The notes: generated by a model not told the origin, from the sequence alone. Positions 27,470 to 41,251 are shown, counted from the first letter of the stretch. The stretch is DNA of 64,000 nucleotides from Janibacter massiliensis (GCF_900289115.1 NZ_LT985196.1:1666062-1730061); one strand, 5' to 3'. A program made the numbers and translations.

Positions 27470-29179
27470 GTGGCGAGCCTGACGAAACACATCTTCGTGA
27501 CCGGGGGCGTGGCCTCCTCCCTCGGCAAGGGGCTCACCGCCTCGAGCCTCGGCAACCTGCTCCGCAGCCGCGGGCTGCGGGTCACGATGCAGAAGCTCGA
27601 CCCGTACATCAACGTCGACCCCGGCACGATGAACCCGTTCCAGCACGGCGAGGTGTTCGTCACCGAGGACGGCGCCGAGACCGACCTCGACATCGGGCAC
27701 TACGAGCGCTTCCTCGACGTCAACCTCGAGGGGTCGGCCAACGTCACGACCGGGCAGGTGTACAGCTCGGTCATCGCGCGCGAGCGGCGCGGAGAGTACC
27801 TCGGCGACACCGTCCAGGTGATCCCGCACATCACGAACGAGATCAAGGACCGGATGCGGGCCCCCGCCGCGGGCAGCCCCGGCATCGAGGACCGCGACGC
27901 GCCGGACGTCATCATCACCGAGATCGGCGGGACCGTCGGTGACATCGAGTCCCTCCCGTTCCTCGAGGCGGCCCGCCAGGTGCGGCACGAGATCGGCCGG
28001 GACAACAGCTTCTTCCTCCACGTCTCCCTCGTGCCCTACCTCGCCCCGAGCGGTGAGCTGAAGACCAAGCCGACCCAGCACTCGGTCGCGGCGCTGCGGC
28101 AGGTCGGCGTCCAGCCCGACGGGCTCGTCCTGCGGGCCGACCGGGACATCCCCGAGGGGATCAAGCGCAAGATCTCGCTCATGTGCGACGTCGCCGAGGA
28201 CGCGGTCGCCGCGTGCGTCGACGCGCCGAGCATCTACGACATCCCGAAGGTCCTCCACGCCCAGGGGATCGACGCCTACGTCATCCGCCGCCTCGACCTC
28301 GGGTTCCGTGACGTGGACTGGACCGACTGGGACCGGCTCCTGCAGCGGGTGCACGACCCGGCGCACGAGGTCGAGGTCGCGCTCGTCGGCAAGTACATCG
28401 ACCTGCCCGACGCGTACCTGTCGGTCACCGAGGCGCTGCGGGCCGGCGGCTTCCACCACGACGCCCGGGTCCGCATCCGCTGGGTCGCCTCCGACGACTG
28501 CCAGGACGACGCGTCCGCCTCCAAGGCCCTCGGCGGGGTCGACGCCGTCCTCGTCCCGGGCGGCTTCGGGGTGCGGGGCATCGAGGGCAAGATCGGGGCG
28601 CTCACGTGGGCGCGCACGCGGGGGGTCCCGACGCTCGGCATCTGCCTGGGCCTGCAGTGCATGGTCATCGAGTTCGCCCGCGAGGTCGCGGGGATCGCCG
28701 ACGCCTCCTCGAGCGAGTTCGACCCCGGCACGACCGCCCCGGTCATCGCCACCATGGAGGAGCAGAAGGCGTTCGTCGAAGGCCAGGGTGATCTCGGCGG
28801 CACCATGCGCCTGGGCGCGCAGTCGGCAGACCTCCTTGCCGGGTCGGTCGTCGCCGAGGCGTACGGCGCGAGCACCGCCGTCGAGCGGCACCGGCACCGC
28901 TACGAGGTGAACAACGAGTACCGCGACCGGCTCACGGCCGCGGGCCTCGTCGTCAGCGGCACGCACCACGAGTGGGGCCTCGTCGAGTTCGTCGAGCTGC
29001 CGCGCGAGGTCCACCCCTACTACGTCGCCACCCAGGCCCACCCGGAGTTCCGCTCCCGGCCGCACCGCGCCCACCCGCTCTTCGCGGGCCTCGTCGGCGC
29101 GGCGCTCGAACGCCAGCGCGAGCAGCGGCTCGTCGAGGTCGACCCGCACGCCGGCGGTCACCACGAGGCCGGCGCGTGA
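27470..29179 (+). CDS. pyrG: CTP synthase
   Basis: Makes CTP from UTP, ATP and glutamine. The protein (569 residues from the GTG at 27470) has the N-terminal amidoligase domain beginning [20 protein letters not shown] with [20 protein letters not shown], and a C-terminal class I glutaminase domain with the catalytic Cys in [14 protein letters not shown] and a C-terminal His/Glu pair in [10 protein letters not shown] and AHPEFRSRP. An in-frame TTG at 27461 is inside the likely -10 and is rejected. It overlaps the NUDIX gene by GTGA. UTP comes from the pyr operon further along. Confidence 0.97.
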   Translation: MASLTKHIFVTGGVASSLGKGLTASSLGNLLRSRGLRVTMQKLDPYINVDPGTMNPFQHGEVFVTEDGAETDLDIGHYERFLDVNLEGSANVTTGQVYSSVIARERRGEYLGDTVQVIPHITNEIKDRMRAPAAGSPGIEDRDAPDVIITEIGGTVGDIESLPFLEAARQVRHEIGRDNSFFLHVSLVPYLAPSGELKTKPTQHSVAALRQVGVQPDGLVLRADRDIPEGIKRKISLMCDVAEDAVAACVDAPSIYDIPKVLHAQGIDAYVIRRLDLGFRDVDWTDWDRLLQRVHDPAHEVEVALVGKYIDLPDAYLSVTEALRAGGFHHDARVRIRWVASDDCQDDASASKALGGVDAVLVPGGFGVRGIEGKIGALTWARTRGVPTLGICLGLQCMVIEFAREVAGIADASSSEFDPGTTAPVIATMEEQKAFVEGQGDLGGTMRLGAQSADLLAGSVVAEAYGASTAVERHRHRYEVNNEYRDRLTAAGLVVSGTHHEWGLVEFVELPREVHPYYVATQAHPEFRSRPHRAHPLFAGLVGAALERQREQRLVEVDPHAGGHHEAGA

Positions 29180-29808
29180 GCGAGGCGCTCGCCGACCGGC
29201 CCGAGCAGCCCGAGGTCCTGTCCACGGAGCGGGTCTTCGACGGCAAGGTCTGGGACGTCGACCGCGACACCTTCGCCTTCCACGGCGACGAGCTCGTCCG
29301 AGAGGTGGTCCGCCACCCGGGGGCGGTCGCGATCCTCGCGCTCGACGACGAGGACCGGGTCGTCCTCGTGCAGCAGTACCGTCACCCGGTCGCGGCGCAC
29401 GAGTGGGAGCTGCCGGCGGGTCTGCTCGACATCGCGGGGGAGGACCCCCTCGAGGCGGCTCGACGCGAGCTCGCCGAGGAGGTCGACCTCGTCGCGGACA
29501 CGTGGAACGTGCTCGTGGACCACCGCCCCTCGCCCGGCGGCATGGACGAGGCCCTGCGGATCTACCTCGCGCGTGACCTCCGCGACGTCGCCGACGACGA
29601 GCGCTTCGAGCGCGAGGGCGAGGAAGCGCAGATGCAGCGCCGCTCCGTCCCGCTCGACGAGGTCGTCGACGCGGTGCTCGAGGGGCGTATCCACAACGGC
29701 ACCCTCATGGTCGGGCTGCTCGCCGTGCGCGAGCTGCGCGCTCGCGGCTGGGCCGGTCTCCGCCCGGCCGACGTGCGCTTCGACATCCACCCCCGGGTGG
29801 GCGACTGA
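29176..29808 (+). CDS. NUDIX hydrolase, ADP-ribose pyrophosphatase-like
   Basis: Probably hydrolyses ADP-ribose or related nucleoside diphosphate compounds. The 210-residue protein has a Nudix box: G-x5-E-x7-REL-x-EE can be read across [22 protein letters not shown], with the usual upstream [20 protein letters not shown] typical of ADP-ribose pyrophosphatases. It starts with GTG overlapping pyrG by 4 nt, the pyrG-nudix order being common in actinobacteria. The 3' end converges on the lipoprotein gene with 15 bp between them. Confidence 0.88.
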   Translation: MSEALADRPEQPEVLSTERVFDGKVWDVDRDTFAFHGDELVREVVRHPGAVAILALDDEDRVVLVQQYRHPVAAHEWELPAGLLDIAGEDPLEAARRELAEEVDLVADTWNVLVDHRPSPGGMDEALRIYLARDLRDVADDERFEREGEEAQMQRRSVPLDEVVDAVLEGRIHNGTLMVGLLAVRELRARGWAGLRPADVRFDIHPRVGD

Positions 29809-29823
29809 GCCCCACGGGCGTGC

Positions 29824-31326
29824 TCACTGGTAGGTGATGAGCGCCGGGAAGGGCTTCACCTGCTCGACGGTCTGCCGCGGGGTGAGCATCGGGGTGTCCT
29901 CGTCGATGAAGTTCTTCCACCCGAGGTGGACCCCCGCGGGCATGTCCTGACGGATCGCGCGCCAGGTGTCGAACTTCATCCCCGGCGTCCCGGACCCGTC
30001 GACGTGGATGACGGTCGCGAGCTCGTCCCACGAGGCGAGGCGCCCGCGGTGACGGATCATGTCGAGACGGAACTGATGGATCGTGAAGATCTTCTGCGGC
30101 AGGTTCTTCCGCGTGACGAGCGCCGCCAGCCAGTCGCCGACCTCGTTGATCTCCGCGACGTCGACCGATCCGATCTGCTGCAGCGGGAGCTGGTCCTTCG
30201 TCAGCTTCCACTCGGGGTCGAGCGCGAGCCCGACGTGCGGCCGGGCGAGGAGGCGCTCGTACTTCTTCGCCTGGTCGAGCATGCTCGCGCGCCCCGGCTG
30301 GAGGTCGAGGATGACGAGGATGCCGGCCTTCTCGGCCGCGTCCACCCACGGCTCGATCCACCCCGGCGGCATGACACCGGAGTAGAGGTTGTCCTTGCCG
30401 GGGCTGCCGAGCGCGGTTGTCGCGATGATCTCGAAGGCCGGCTGGACGGGGCCGTCGACGAGGCTCGCGTAGTCCTTCGCGTAGCGCTTGGCCAGCTTGA
30501 CGGCTCCACCGGGCCCCTGCTCGCCGAGCACCCCGAGCGCGGGGGTCCGCGGTTGGCCGTAGAGCGCGACGAGGTGGCGGCCCGGGAAGGGCAGGACCCC
30601 GCCACCGGGCAGCTCGCGCGCTCCGAGCGCCATCGTCAACCGGTGCTCGACGGCCTCCGGGGACGAGCTCGACCCGTCGGGCCCGAGGCCGGGGCCGATG
30701 GCCACGACACGGGTGTCGCCGACGTCCTTGCGGAAGTCCGCGAGCCGGTCGGTGCCTCGTGGGTCACCCGCGACGACGACGGGCTCGCCGGCGCCGGCGG
30801 CGCGCGCCGTCGCGACGGCGAGGGTGTACGAGGGATCGTCGAGACGTGCCTTCGTGGCCACGAGCAGGGTGAGGCCCCGGGCGGGATCGTCGACCCGCAC
30901 GTCCGGATCTTCGGTGGTGGCCTCGCGGTCCCCGAGGCGGTCGCCCCAGCCGCCCTCGGGCTCTCCCACGGTGCGGACGACCTCGGTGCCCAGCCGCTCG
31001 AGCTCCTCGGTGAGGCCGTCGGCGTCACCCGGCAGGGCGGGGACCCGCAGGCGCTGCGCGACCTCCGCCGCCGCGGCGTGGTCGGCCTCGCCAGCGGCCA
31101 CGACGGCGACGCGGGCCCGCTCGAACAGACCCGCGCTGACGAGCAGGGCTGCTCGGGCGCCCGAGGCGGCGACGACGTCCGGGTCCCGCAGGACCACATG
31201 CGCGTCGGGGTCAGGTGCCGCGGCGCTCTGGCCGGGTGCGTCACCGCCGGAGCACGCGGCAAGGGCCAACGAACCGACGCCGAGACCGGCGCCGAGGAGC
31301 GAACGACGGGTCAGGGGGGAGGGCAC
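29824..31326 (-). CDS. Tat/lipobox lipoprotein with a predicted TIM-barrel-like C-terminal domain, unassigned
   Basis: A 500-residue exported lipoprotein. The start is the GTG at 31326, giving PLTRRSLLGAGLGVGSLALA followed by a lipobox ending in Cys25; the twin Arg (7-8) suggests Tat export. Residues about 40-240 look like the alpha/beta units of cell-wall-binding repeat 2 proteins (AALLVSAGLFERARVAVVAA, then ELERLGTEVVRTVG). Residues about 290-500 have strand-acid patterns (VILDLQPG, GLALDPEW, DVAEINEVGDW, ATVIHVDGSG) like a glycoside-hydrolase-type barrel. No family is certain. It stands alone, convergent with the NUDIX gene and divergent from aspS. Confidence 0.65.
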   Translation of the reverse strand: MPSPLTRRSLLGAGLGVGSLALAACSGGDAPGQSAAAPDPDAHVVLRDPDVVAASGARAALLVSAGLFERARVAVVAAGEADHAAAAEVAQRLRVPALPGDADGLTEELERLGTEVVRTVGEPEGGWGDRLGDREATTEDPDVRVDDPARGLTLLVATKARLDDPSYTLAVATARAAGAGEPVVVAGDPRGTDRLADFRKDVGDTRVVAIGPGLGPDGSSSSPEAVEHRLTMALGARELPGGGVLPFPGRHLVALYGQPRTPALGVLGEQGPGGAVKLAKRYAKDYASLVDGPVQPAFEIIATTALGSPGKDNLYSGVMPPGWIEPWVDAAEKAGILVILDLQPGRASMLDQAKKYERLLARPHVGLALDPEWKLTKDQLPLQQIGSVDVAEINEVGDWLAALVTRKNLPQKIFTIHQFRLDMIRHRGRLASWDELATVIHVDGSGTPGMKFDTWRAIRQDMPAGVHLGWKNFIDEDTPMLTPRQTVEQVKPFPALITYQ

Positions 31327-31425
31327 AGGTGGACCTTCCGGTCGGGAGGGTGGCGGACCAGCGGCGACGCCGAGCGTCGACCACCGTACCGGCACACGGC
31401 GCGGCGGCGGGAGCGGCGAGGTCCG

Positions 31426-31431
31426 TAGGAT
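31426..31431 (+). promoter_or_regulatory. -10 element of the aspS promoter
   Basis: TAGGAT, followed by a leader of about 38 nt and a Shine-Dalgarno AAGGA (31464-31468) before the GTG at 31476. Not a leaderless arrangement. Confidence 0.5.
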
Positions 31432-31475
31432 GACGGCGCCGTCACCCTCGGCACCCCCGACCTAAGGACGCTGTC

Positions 31476-33308
31476 GTGCTGCGCACCCACACCGCCGGAT
31501 CGCTCCGGATCGACCACGCCGGTCAGACCGTCACCCTCTCGGGGTGGGTGGCCAAGCGGCGGGATCACGGTGGGGTCGCGTTCGTCGACCTGCGGGACGC
31601 CAGCGGCGTCGTCCAGGTCGTCGCTCGGGACGAGGTCCTCACCGGGGCGGCGCACGACCTGCGCAACGAGTTCTGCGTCACCATCGTCGGCGAGGTGACC
31701 GCGCGCGACGCCAAGGACGTCAACCCCGACCTGCCGACCGGCGAGATCGACGTCGTCGCCCGGTCGATCGAGGTGCTCAGCCCGAGCGCGCCGCTGCCGT
31801 TCCAGATCGACGAGCGGGTCACGGTCGGCGAGGAGGCGCGCCTGAAGCACCGCTACCTCGACCTGCGCCGCCCGGGCGCGCACAACGCCGGGCACGCTCT
31901 CCGCCTGCGCAGCAAGGTGAGCGCGGCGGCTCGCCGCGTCCTCGAGGCCCGCGACTTCGTCGAGATCGAGACGCCGACGCTCACCCGGTCCACGCCCGAG
32001 GGGGCCCGCGACTTCCTCGTGCCCGCGCGGCTCGCGCCCGGCTCCTGGTACGCCCTCCCGCAGAGCCCACAGCTCTTCAAGCAGCTGCTCATGGTCGCCG
32101 GGATGGAGCGGTACTACCAGATCGCCCGCTGCTACCGGGACGAGGACTTCCGCGCCGACCGGCAGCCGGAGTTCACCCAGCTCGACATCGAGATGTCCTT
32201 CGTCACCGAGGAGGACGTGCTCGAGCTCGGCGAGGCGCTCGCGAAGGAGATCTGGGCGCTCATCGGGGTCGACCTGCCGACGCCCTTCCCGCGGATGTCC
32301 TACACCGAGGCGATGGAGCGGTACGGCACCGACAAGCCCGACCTGCGCTTCGGCCAGGAGCTCGTCGACGTGACGGACTACTTCGGCGACACCCCGTTCC
32401 GGGTCTTCCAGGCCCCGTACGTCGGCGCGGTCGTCATGCCCGGTGGCGCGAGCCAGCCGCGACGCCAGTTCGACGCGTGGCAGGACTGGGCCAAGCAGCG
32501 CGGTGCCAAGGGCTTGGCCTACGTCACGGTCGGTGAGGACGGCGAGCTCGGCGGTCCCGTCGCGAAGAACATCAGCGACGACGAGAAGGCCGGTCTCGCG
32601 GCGAAGGTCGGCGCGAACCCCGGCGACTGCATCTTCTTCGCCGCGGGCCAGCCGAAGGTCTCGCGGGCGCTCCTGGGCGCCGCCCGGCTCGAGATCGGCA
32701 AGCGCTGCGAGCTCATCGACGAGGATGCCTGGTCGTTCCTGTGGGTCAATGACGCCCCGCTCTTCGAGCCCGCGGCCGACGCGGTCGCCTCCGGGGACGT
32801 CGCCGTCGGCGCGGGTGCCTGGACGGCGGTCCACCACGCCTTCACCTCCCCGAAGGCCGAGTACCTCGAGACCTTCGACACCGACCCCGGCAGCGCGCTC
32901 GCGTACGCCTACGACATGGTCTGCAACGGCAACGAGATCGGCGGCGGGTCGATCCGTATCCACCGCCGCGACGTGCAGGAGCGGGTCTTCGCGGTCATGG
33001 GCCTGTCGCCCGAGGACGCGCAGGAGAAGTTCGGCTTCCTCCTGGACGCCTTCAAGTTCGGTGCCCCGCCGCACGGCGGCATCGCCTTCGGCTGGGACCG
33101 GATCGTCATGCTCCTGGGCGGCTACGACTCGATCCGCGACGTCATCGCCTTCCCCAAGTCCGGCGGCGGGTACGACCCGCTGACGGACGCGCCCGCGCCG
33201 ATCACGCCGGAGCAGCGGGCCGAGGCCGGGATCGACGCGACCCCGGAGGACGACGGGGACGCGCCTGCACCGCAGGGCGCGCGGGAGGTCAGCCCGAACG
33301 AGAGCTGA
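31476..33308 (+). CDS. aspS: Aspartate--tRNA ligase
   Basis: Class II synthetase charging tRNA-Asp. The 610-residue bacterial-type protein has an N-terminal OB anticodon domain (1-105, [19 protein letters not shown]), the catalytic core with motif 2 ([20 protein letters not shown]), the bacterial GAD insertion (about 290-420) and motif 3 ([12 protein letters not shown]). His31 in the DHGG turn is a residue linked in the literature to relaxed (Asp/Asn) tRNA specificity. The C-terminal tail is acidic and Pro-rich. GTG start with a fair ribosome-binding site. Confidence 0.97.
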   Translation: MLRTHTAGSLRIDHAGQTVTLSGWVAKRRDHGGVAFVDLRDASGVVQVVARDEVLTGAAHDLRNEFCVTIVGEVTARDAKDVNPDLPTGEIDVVARSIEVLSPSAPLPFQIDERVTVGEEARLKHRYLDLRRPGAHNAGHALRLRSKVSAAARRVLEARDFVEIETPTLTRSTPEGARDFLVPARLAPGSWYALPQSPQLFKQLLMVAGMERYYQIARCYRDEDFRADRQPEFTQLDIEMSFVTEEDVLELGEALAKEIWALIGVDLPTPFPRMSYTEAMERYGTDKPDLRFGQELVDVTDYFGDTPFRVFQAPYVGAVVMPGGASQPRRQFDAWQDWAKQRGAKGLAYVTVGEDGELGGPVAKNISDDEKAGLAAKVGANPGDCIFFAAGQPKVSRALLGAARLEIGKRCELIDEDAWSFLWVNDAPLFEPAADAVASGDVAVGAGAWTAVHHAFTSPKAEYLETFDTDPGSALAYAYDMVCNGNEIGGGSIRIHRRDVQERVFAVMGLSPEDAQEKFGFLLDAFKFGAPPHGGIAFGWDRIVMLLGGYDSIRDVIAFPKSGGGYDPLTDAPAPITPEQRAEAGIDATPEDDGDAPAPQGAREVSPNES

Positions 33309-33331
33309 CGGGCGCCGTCGCGCCCGCGGCG

Positions 33332-33337
33332 TAGTCT
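33332..33337 (+). promoter_or_regulatory. -10 element of a leaderless-type rarA promoter
   Basis: TAGTCT, exactly 7 nt before the rarA GTG at 33345. No Shine-Dalgarno sequence intervenes. Confidence 0.55.
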
Positions 33338-33344
33338 GCGGCGG

Positions 33345-34733
33345 GTGTCCGACCTCTTCAGCGCCGCGGACGGTCCGGCATCGGACGGCCCGACGCCGGC
33401 GCCGCTGCAGCCGCTCGCGGCGCGGATGCGGCCCCGCTCCCTCGGGGAGGTCCGCGGGCAGGAGGAGATCCTCCGGCCCGGCAGCCCCCTGCGCCGGCTC
33501 ATCGAGGGCGCGGGCGGGGTGGCCGGCCCGCTGTCGGCGATCCTGTGGGGTCCGCCCGGGACGGGGAAGACGACGCTGGCGCACCTCGTCGCCGGGGCCG
33601 CGGACCGGGACTTCGTCGAGCTCTCGGCGGTCACCGCCGGGGTGAAGGACGTGCGGGCGGTCATGGACGCGGCGATCCGGACCCGGTCGATGTACGGACG
33701 CCAGACCGTCCTCTTCCTCGACGAGATCCACCGCTTCACGAAGGCCCAGCAGGACGCGTTGCTGCCCGGGGTCGAGGACCGGCTCGTCATCCTCGTCGCG
33801 GCGACGACGGAGAACCCGAGCTTCTCGGTCATCGCGCCGCTGCTGTCCCGGTCGGTGCTCGTCACCCTCGAGCCGCTCGGCGACGACGACGTCGCGGCGC
33901 TCCTGGACGCGGCGGTGTCGGACGAGCGGGGGTTGCGTGGCGCGGTCGCGCTCGCCGACGACGCCCGGGACCACCTCGTTGCCATCGCCGGCGGGGACGC
34001 CCGGCGGGCCCTGACCTCCCTCGAGGCCGCGGCGGGGGTCGCGACCGACGCAGGGGCGGACGCGATCTCCCTCGCCCACGTCGAGCAGGCGGTGGCGCGG
34101 GCCGCCGTCCGGTACGACCGCACGGGCGACCAGCACTACGACGTGGCCTCGGCCTTCATCAAGTCGATGCGTGGCTCCGACGTCGACGCGGCGCTGCACT
34201 ACCTCGCCCGGCAGCTCGAGGCGGGGGAGGACCCGCGGTTCATCGCGCGGCGGATCGTCATCGCCGCGAGCGAGGACGTCGGCATGGGCGACCCGACGGC
34301 GCTGCAGACCGCGGTCGCCGCGATGCACGCGGTCGCCCAGATCGGGATGCCCGAGGCCCGGATCGTCCTCGCCCAGGCCGTCGTCCACCTTGCGCTCGCA
34401 CCCAAGTCGAACGCGGCCTACGTCGGGATCAACGAGGCGATCGCGGACGTCCGGGCCGGGCTCGCCGGGCCGGTTCCGCCGCACCTGCGGGGGAGCGGCT
34501 ACACCCCGGCGGCGTCCCGGGCGGCGGGCAGTTCCGGGGGTCAGCAGCGCGGCGGGTACGCCTACGCCCACGACGAGCCCGAGGGCGTGGCCGCTCAGCA
34601 GTACCTGCCCGACGCGCTCGACGCGCGGATGGCCGACCACTCGTACTACCGCCCGACGGACCGCGGCTTCGAGGCTCGGCTCCAGGAGCGCTGGACCTGG
34701 TTGCGCGGCATCCTTCGCGGCACCCGTCGCTGA
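33345..34733 (+). CDS. rarA: Replication-associated recombination protein A (MgsA/RarA AAA+ ATPase)
   Basis: AAA+ clamp-loader-like ATPase acting at stalled replication forks. The 462-residue protein has the Walker A box [14 protein letters not shown] (near residue 68), Walker B FLDEIHRF, sensor 1 [11 protein letters not shown], and the C-terminal MgsA tetramerisation domain including [20 protein letters not shown] and the closing [19 protein letters not shown]. The first 30 residues are Pro/Ala-rich. GTG start by the position of the TAGTCT box. It lies between aspS and alaS, as in other actinobacteria. Confidence 0.95.
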   Translation: MSDLFSAADGPASDGPTPAPLQPLAARMRPRSLGEVRGQEEILRPGSPLRRLIEGAGGVAGPLSAILWGPPGTGKTTLAHLVAGAADRDFVELSAVTAGVKDVRAVMDAAIRTRSMYGRQTVLFLDEIHRFTKAQQDALLPGVEDRLVILVAATTENPSFSVIAPLLSRSVLVTLEPLGDDDVAALLDAAVSDERGLRGAVALADDARDHLVAIAGGDARRALTSLEAAAGVATDAGADAISLAHVEQAVARAAVRYDRTGDQHYDVASAFIKSMRGSDVDAALHYLARQLEAGEDPRFIARRIVIAASEDVGMGDPTALQTAVAAMHAVAQIGMPEARIVLAQAVVHLALAPKSNAAYVGINEAIADVRAGLAGPVPPHLRGSGYTPAASRAAGSSGGQQRGGYAYAHDEPEGVAAQQYLPDALDARMADHSYYRPTDRGFEARLQERWTWLRGILRGTRR

Positions 34734-34761
34734 CCTCGGCGGCGGCGCCTGCCCGGCGGCC

Positions 34762-34767
34762 TAGACT
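34762..34767 (+). promoter_or_regulatory. -10 element near the alaS start
   Basis: TAGACT, 10 nt before the alaS ATG at 34778, which would give a very short or absent leader. The same hexamer precedes pheS, fmt and metK. Confidence 0.5.
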
Positions 34768-34777
34768 CGGGCCCACC

Positions 34778-37457
<2,680 letters not shown>

Positions 37458-37465
<8 letters not shown>

Positions 37466-37982
37466 GCCGCGCCGCGGGGTGCGCGTCGGCGTCGACGTCG
37501 GCTCCGTCCGGGTCGGGGTCGCGCGCAGCGACGCCGACGGGATCCTCGCCACGCCGGTCACGACGGTCGCCCGGGACGTCGCCGCGGAGCAGGCCGCCGG
37601 CGGCGACCCGGACGTCGGCCCGGTGGTGGCGATCGTCGAGGAGCTCGAAGCGCTCGAGGTCGTCGTCGGCCTGCCCCGGACACTCGCGGGCGAGGACGGT
37701 CCCGCCGCGCAGGCGGCGCGTCGCTATGCTCACGTTCTTGCGAGCCGGGTGGGCGATCGTCCCGTCCGGCTCGTGGACGAGCGGTTGACGACGGTCGACG
37801 CCCACCGCGGCCTCAGGGACAGCGGTGTGCCCGGTCGGCGGCACCGGGAGGTCGTCGACCAGGCGGCCGCAGTGCTCATCCTCCAGGCCGCGCTCGACGC
37901 CGAGCGGGCCGCCGGTCGCCCGCCGGGCGAGCGTGTGGGGTCAAGGCGCCGGAAGGCGCGGACGAAGGACAGGGACGGATGA
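37458..37982 (+). CDS. ruvX: Holliday-junction resolvase-like / pre-16S rRNA nuclease YqgF
   Basis: RNase H-fold protein of the YqgF/RuvX family, which trims the 5' end of 16S rRNA in E. coli and was earlier proposed as a Holliday-junction resolvase. The 174-residue product has VGVDVGSVRVGVARSDADG (catalytic Asp), VVVGLPRTLAGEDGP, LVDERLTTVDA (Glu) and REVVDQAAAVLILQ (Asp). The GTG at 37458 overlaps alaS by 8 nt; GTG 37479 is an alternative start. The C-terminus is a basic tail. The alaS-ruvX-mltG-aroE order is typical of actinobacteria. Confidence 0.93.
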
Positions 37983-39157
37983 CCGAGCCGGGCCTCGACG
38001 ATTCGATCTTCGGGACACGCGGGGATGCCCCCCGCACCCGCCGGGAGCGGCGCCACCTCAGCCGTCCCGCCCGCCAGCGGCGCGGACGCGCCCTCATCGT
38101 CCTCGTCATGACCGCGGCCCTCGTGTCGTGCGGGGCGTTCCTGGCCTGGGGATCGATCAGCCCGGTCCTCGACCAGATCCCCGGCGTCGGGGGGTCGAGC
38201 GTGGAGGACTTCGAGGGCCCGGGGTACGGCTCGGTCGAGGTGACGATCGCGCCGGGCCAGAACGGTGACGCGATCGGCCGGACGCTCCAGGAGCGCGGCG
38301 TGGTCAAGTCGGCCGGCGCCTTCGTCCAGGCGGCGACCGCCTCGCCCGACGCGGCCGCGATGATCCAGCCGGGCACCTACACGCTCCAGCGGGGCATGCG
38401 TGCCAGCGACGCCCTCACCGCCCTCACCGACGGCAAGCACCGTTCCGCGGGCGTGACGATCGCCGAGGGGAAGTGGGCATCGGAGATCTACCAGATCCTC
38501 GGCAAGGCGACGGGCCACCAGGCGTCCGAGTACGAGGCCGCCGTGGCCTCCGGCAAGGTGAAGCTCCCCGCCGAGGCGAACGGCAGGATCGAGGGCTGGC
38601 TCTACCCCTCGACGTACGACTTCGACAAGAAGACGCCCGTGGTGACGCAGCTCAACACGATGATCGAGGAGACCGAGAAGGAGCTGAAGAAGGCGAAGAT
38701 CCCGCGGGCCCGGTGGAACCGGACCCTGACGATCGCCTCGATCATCGAGGGCGAGGCGGGTTCCGCGGACCGGACCAAGGTCGCGCGCGTCATCCTCAAC
38801 CGCTTGGACACCACGGGCGCTCCGGTCTACGGGCTGCTCCAGATGGACAGCACCATCCACTACCTCACGCAGAAGCGCGGGACGATCACGACGTCGGACA
38901 AGGACCGCAACTCCGACAGCCCGTACAACACGTACAAGGTGCCGGGCCTGCCCCCGGGCCCGATCAACAACCCGGGCGCGGAGTCGATCGAGGCCGCAGG
39001 CGACCCGGCGTCGGGCGACTGGCTCTACTTCGTCACCGTCAACGGGGACACGGGCGAGACGAAGTTCGCGACGACCTTCGCCGACCACCAGCGCAACGTC
39101 GCGGAGTTCCAGCGGTGGTGCAACGAGACCCCGGACTCGGGGTGCTCGAACGAGTGA
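37979..39157 (+). CDS. mltG: Endolytic murein transglycosylase
   Basis: Membrane-anchored enzyme that cuts nascent peptidoglycan strands and so ends glycan elongation. The 392-residue protein has a basic cytoplasmic N-terminus, one membrane helix (about 40-60, RALIVLVMTAALVSCGAFLA), then a periplasmic-side LysM-like and YceG domain. The catalytic Glu is expected in IASIIEGEAGS (near residue 257), and YNTYKVPGLPPGPINNPG is the usual C-terminal signature. It overlaps ruvX (ATGA) and aroE (GTGA). Confidence 0.94.
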   Translation: MTEPGLDDSIFGTRGDAPRTRRERRHLSRPARQRRGRALIVLVMTAALVSCGAFLAWGSISPVLDQIPGVGGSSVEDFEGPGYGSVEVTIAPGQNGDAIGRTLQERGVVKSAGAFVQAATASPDAAAMIQPGTYTLQRGMRASDALTALTDGKHRSAGVTIAEGKWASEIYQILGKATGHQASEYEAAVASGKVKLPAEANGRIEGWLYPSTYDFDKKTPVVTQLNTMIEETEKELKKAKIPRARWNRTLTIASIIEGEAGSADRTKVARVILNRLDTTGAPVYGLLQMDSTIHYLTQKRGTITTSDKDRNSDSPYNTYKVPGLPPGPINNPGAESIEAAGDPASGDWLYFVTVNGDTGETKFATTFADHQRNVAEFQRWCNETPDSGCSNE

Positions 39158-39999
39158 CCGCTGCGGGGGCGCCGGTCCAGCGGGCCGCGGTGCTGGGTGA
39201 CCCGATCGAGCACTCGCTGTCTCCGGTCCTCCACACGGCGGCGTACGAGGCCCTCGGGCTCACCGGCTGGCACTACGACCGACGCCGCGTCGGCGCTGCC
39301 GAGCTCGCGGGCGTCGTCGCCGAGCTCGGGCAGGAGTGGCGCGGGCTGTCGTTGACGATGCCGCTGAAGGAGGCCGCGTTCGACGTCGCCACGGAGGTCT
39401 CGGAGCGCGCGCGCCGGGCGCGATCGATCAACACGCTCGTCCGCCGGGCCGACGGGGGATGGGCCGCCGACAACACCGATGTCATCGGCATCCACCGCGC
39501 GCTCGGCCTCGGCGAGACCGAGCTCCCCCGGGCCACCGTGCTCGGGGCCGGGGCCACGGCGCGCTCGGCCGTCGTCGCCCTCGCCGGGACGGTCAGTGGG
39601 TCGATCAGGGTCGCGGCGCGAGATCCGCGGAAGGCGTCCGTCGCGCTCGCCGAGCTCTCCCGGGACCTGCCGATCGAGGTGTGCCCGCTCGAGGAGTGGG
39701 CCGACGACCCCGGGCAGGCCGTCGTCAGCACCCTCCCGCCCGGGGGGTCCCACGCCGTGGCGGCGTGCGTCCGGACGCCGTCGGACCCCGCCCCCGTCCT
39801 CCTCGACGTCGTCTACGCCGGGTGGCCGACGCCGCTGGCCCGGGCCGCGACGGCCGTCGGGTGGCGGGTCGTCGGGGGCCTGGAGATGCTCATCCACCAG
39901 GCGGCCGCGCAGGTCGAGCTCATGACGGGCCGGAAGGCCCGCGACGAGGTCGTCGCCGCGATGCGATCCGCAGCGCGGACGGCGAGCGACGACGACTGA
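39154..39999 (+). CDS. aroE: Shikimate dehydrogenase
   Basis: Reduces 3-dehydroshikimate to shikimate with NADPH. The 281-residue protein has the substrate pocket [17 protein letters not shown], the catalytic Lys in [11 protein letters not shown] and the Asp in [10 protein letters not shown], then a Rossmann domain with [15 protein letters not shown] and the C-terminal [18 protein letters not shown]. It begins with a GTG overlapping mltG by 4 nt, and is followed 22 bp later by aroC. Confidence 0.95.
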   Translation: MTAAGAPVQRAAVLGDPIEHSLSPVLHTAAYEALGLTGWHYDRRRVGAAELAGVVAELGQEWRGLSLTMPLKEAAFDVATEVSERARRARSINTLVRRADGGWAADNTDVIGIHRALGLGETELPRATVLGAGATARSAVVALAGTVSGSIRVAARDPRKASVALAELSRDLPIEVCPLEEWADDPGQAVVSTLPPGGSHAVAACVRTPSDPAPVLLDVVYAGWPTPLARAATAVGWRVVGGLEMLIHQAAAQVELMTGRKARDEVVAAMRSAARTASDDD

Positions 40000-40021
40000 C
40001 GCCCGTGGGAGGATGCGCCCC

Positions 40022-41251
40022 ATGCTCCGCTGGTTGACCGCAGGTGAGTCGCACGGCCAGGCCCTCGTGGCCGTCCTCGAGGGACTGCCCGCCGGGGTCG
40101 AGGTGACGACCGGCGATGTCGCCGACGCGCTCGCCCGGCGCCGGCTGGGCTACGGCCGCGGCGCCCGCATGTCCTTCGAGCGCGACGAGGTGACCTTCCT
40201 CGGCGGCGTCCGGCACGGGTCGAGCATCGGTTCCCCGCTCGCCGTGATGATCGGCAACACCGAGTGGCCGAAGTGGCAGACGGTGATGTCCGCCGACCCG
40301 GTGGAGGCCGCAGACCTCGCCCGGGCGAACGACGTCGGCGCCGAGAAGGAGCTGGCCCGCAACCGACCGCTGACCCGTCCCCGGCCCGGCCACGCCGACC
40401 TCGTCGGGATGCAGAAGTACGGCTTCGACGAGGCCCGACCCGTCCTCGAGCGAGCCTCCGCGCGCGAGACCGCGGCACGGGTCGCCCTGGGGGAGGTCGC
40501 GGCGCGCTTCCTCGAGCAGGCCTACGGCATCCGGCTCGTCTCGCACACGGTCTCCATCGGGACGGCCGCCGTCGCCGGCGACGCGCCGCTGCCCACCCCC
40601 GACGACGTGGCTGCGCTGGACGCCGATCCGGTGCGCACGCTCGATCCCACCGGCAGCGCCGCGATGGTCGCCGAGGTCGACGCCGCGAAGAAGGACGGGG
40701 ACACCCTCGGCGGAGTCGTCGAGGTCCTCGCCTACGGCCTGCCCCCGGGCCTGGGCTCCCACGTCCACTGGGATCGCCGGCTCGACGCGCGGCTGGCCGC
40801 GGCGCTCATGGGCATCCAGGCGATCAAGGGCGTCGAGGTCGGCGACGGCTTCACGACCGCCACGCGCCGAGGCTCGGCCGCGCACGACGAGATGGAGCGT
40901 GACGCCGAGGGCACCGTCCGTCGTCGGAGCGGACGGGCGGGTGGGACCGAGGGCGGCATGTCGACCGGAGACGTCCTGCGGGTGCGTGCCGCGATGAAGC
41001 CGATCAGCACCGTCCCGCGCGCCCTCGACACGATCGACGTCACGAGCGCCGACGCCGCGACGGCGATCCACCAGCGCTCGGACGTCTGCGCCGTGCCCGC
41101 CGCGGGGGTTGTCGCCGAGGCGATGGTCGCCCTCATCGTCGCCGAGGCGTGCATCGAGAAGTTCGGGGGCGACAGCGTCACCGAGACGGCCTGCAACATG
41201 CGGACCTACCTCGAGTCGATCCCCGAGCTCATGCGGACGTGGGACCGGTGA
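40022..41251 (+). CDS. aroC: Chorismate synthase
   Basis: FMN-dependent last enzyme of the shikimate pathway (EPSP to chorismate). The 409-residue protein begins [20 protein letters not shown] and contains the signatures [40 protein letters not shown] and [16 protein letters not shown]. The ATG at 40022 sits 8 nt after a good Shine-Dalgarno (GGGAGG); the in-frame ATG at 40013 falls inside that site and is rejected. It overlaps aroK by GTGA. Confidence 0.97.
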   Translation: MLRWLTAGESHGQALVAVLEGLPAGVEVTTGDVADALARRRLGYGRGARMSFERDEVTFLGGVRHGSSIGSPLAVMIGNTEWPKWQTVMSADPVEAADLARANDVGAEKELARNRPLTRPRPGHADLVGMQKYGFDEARPVLERASARETAARVALGEVAARFLEQAYGIRLVSHTVSIGTAAVAGDAPLPTPDDVAALDADPVRTLDPTGSAAMVAEVDAAKKDGDTLGGVVEVLAYGLPPGLGSHVHWDRRLDARLAAALMGIQAIKGVEVGDGFTTATRRGSAAHDEMERDAEGTVRRRSGRAGGTEGGMSTGDVLRVRAAMKPISTVPRALDTIDVTSADAATAIHQRSDVCAVPAAGVVAEAMVALIVAEACIEKFGGDSVTETACNMRTYLESIPELMRTWDR

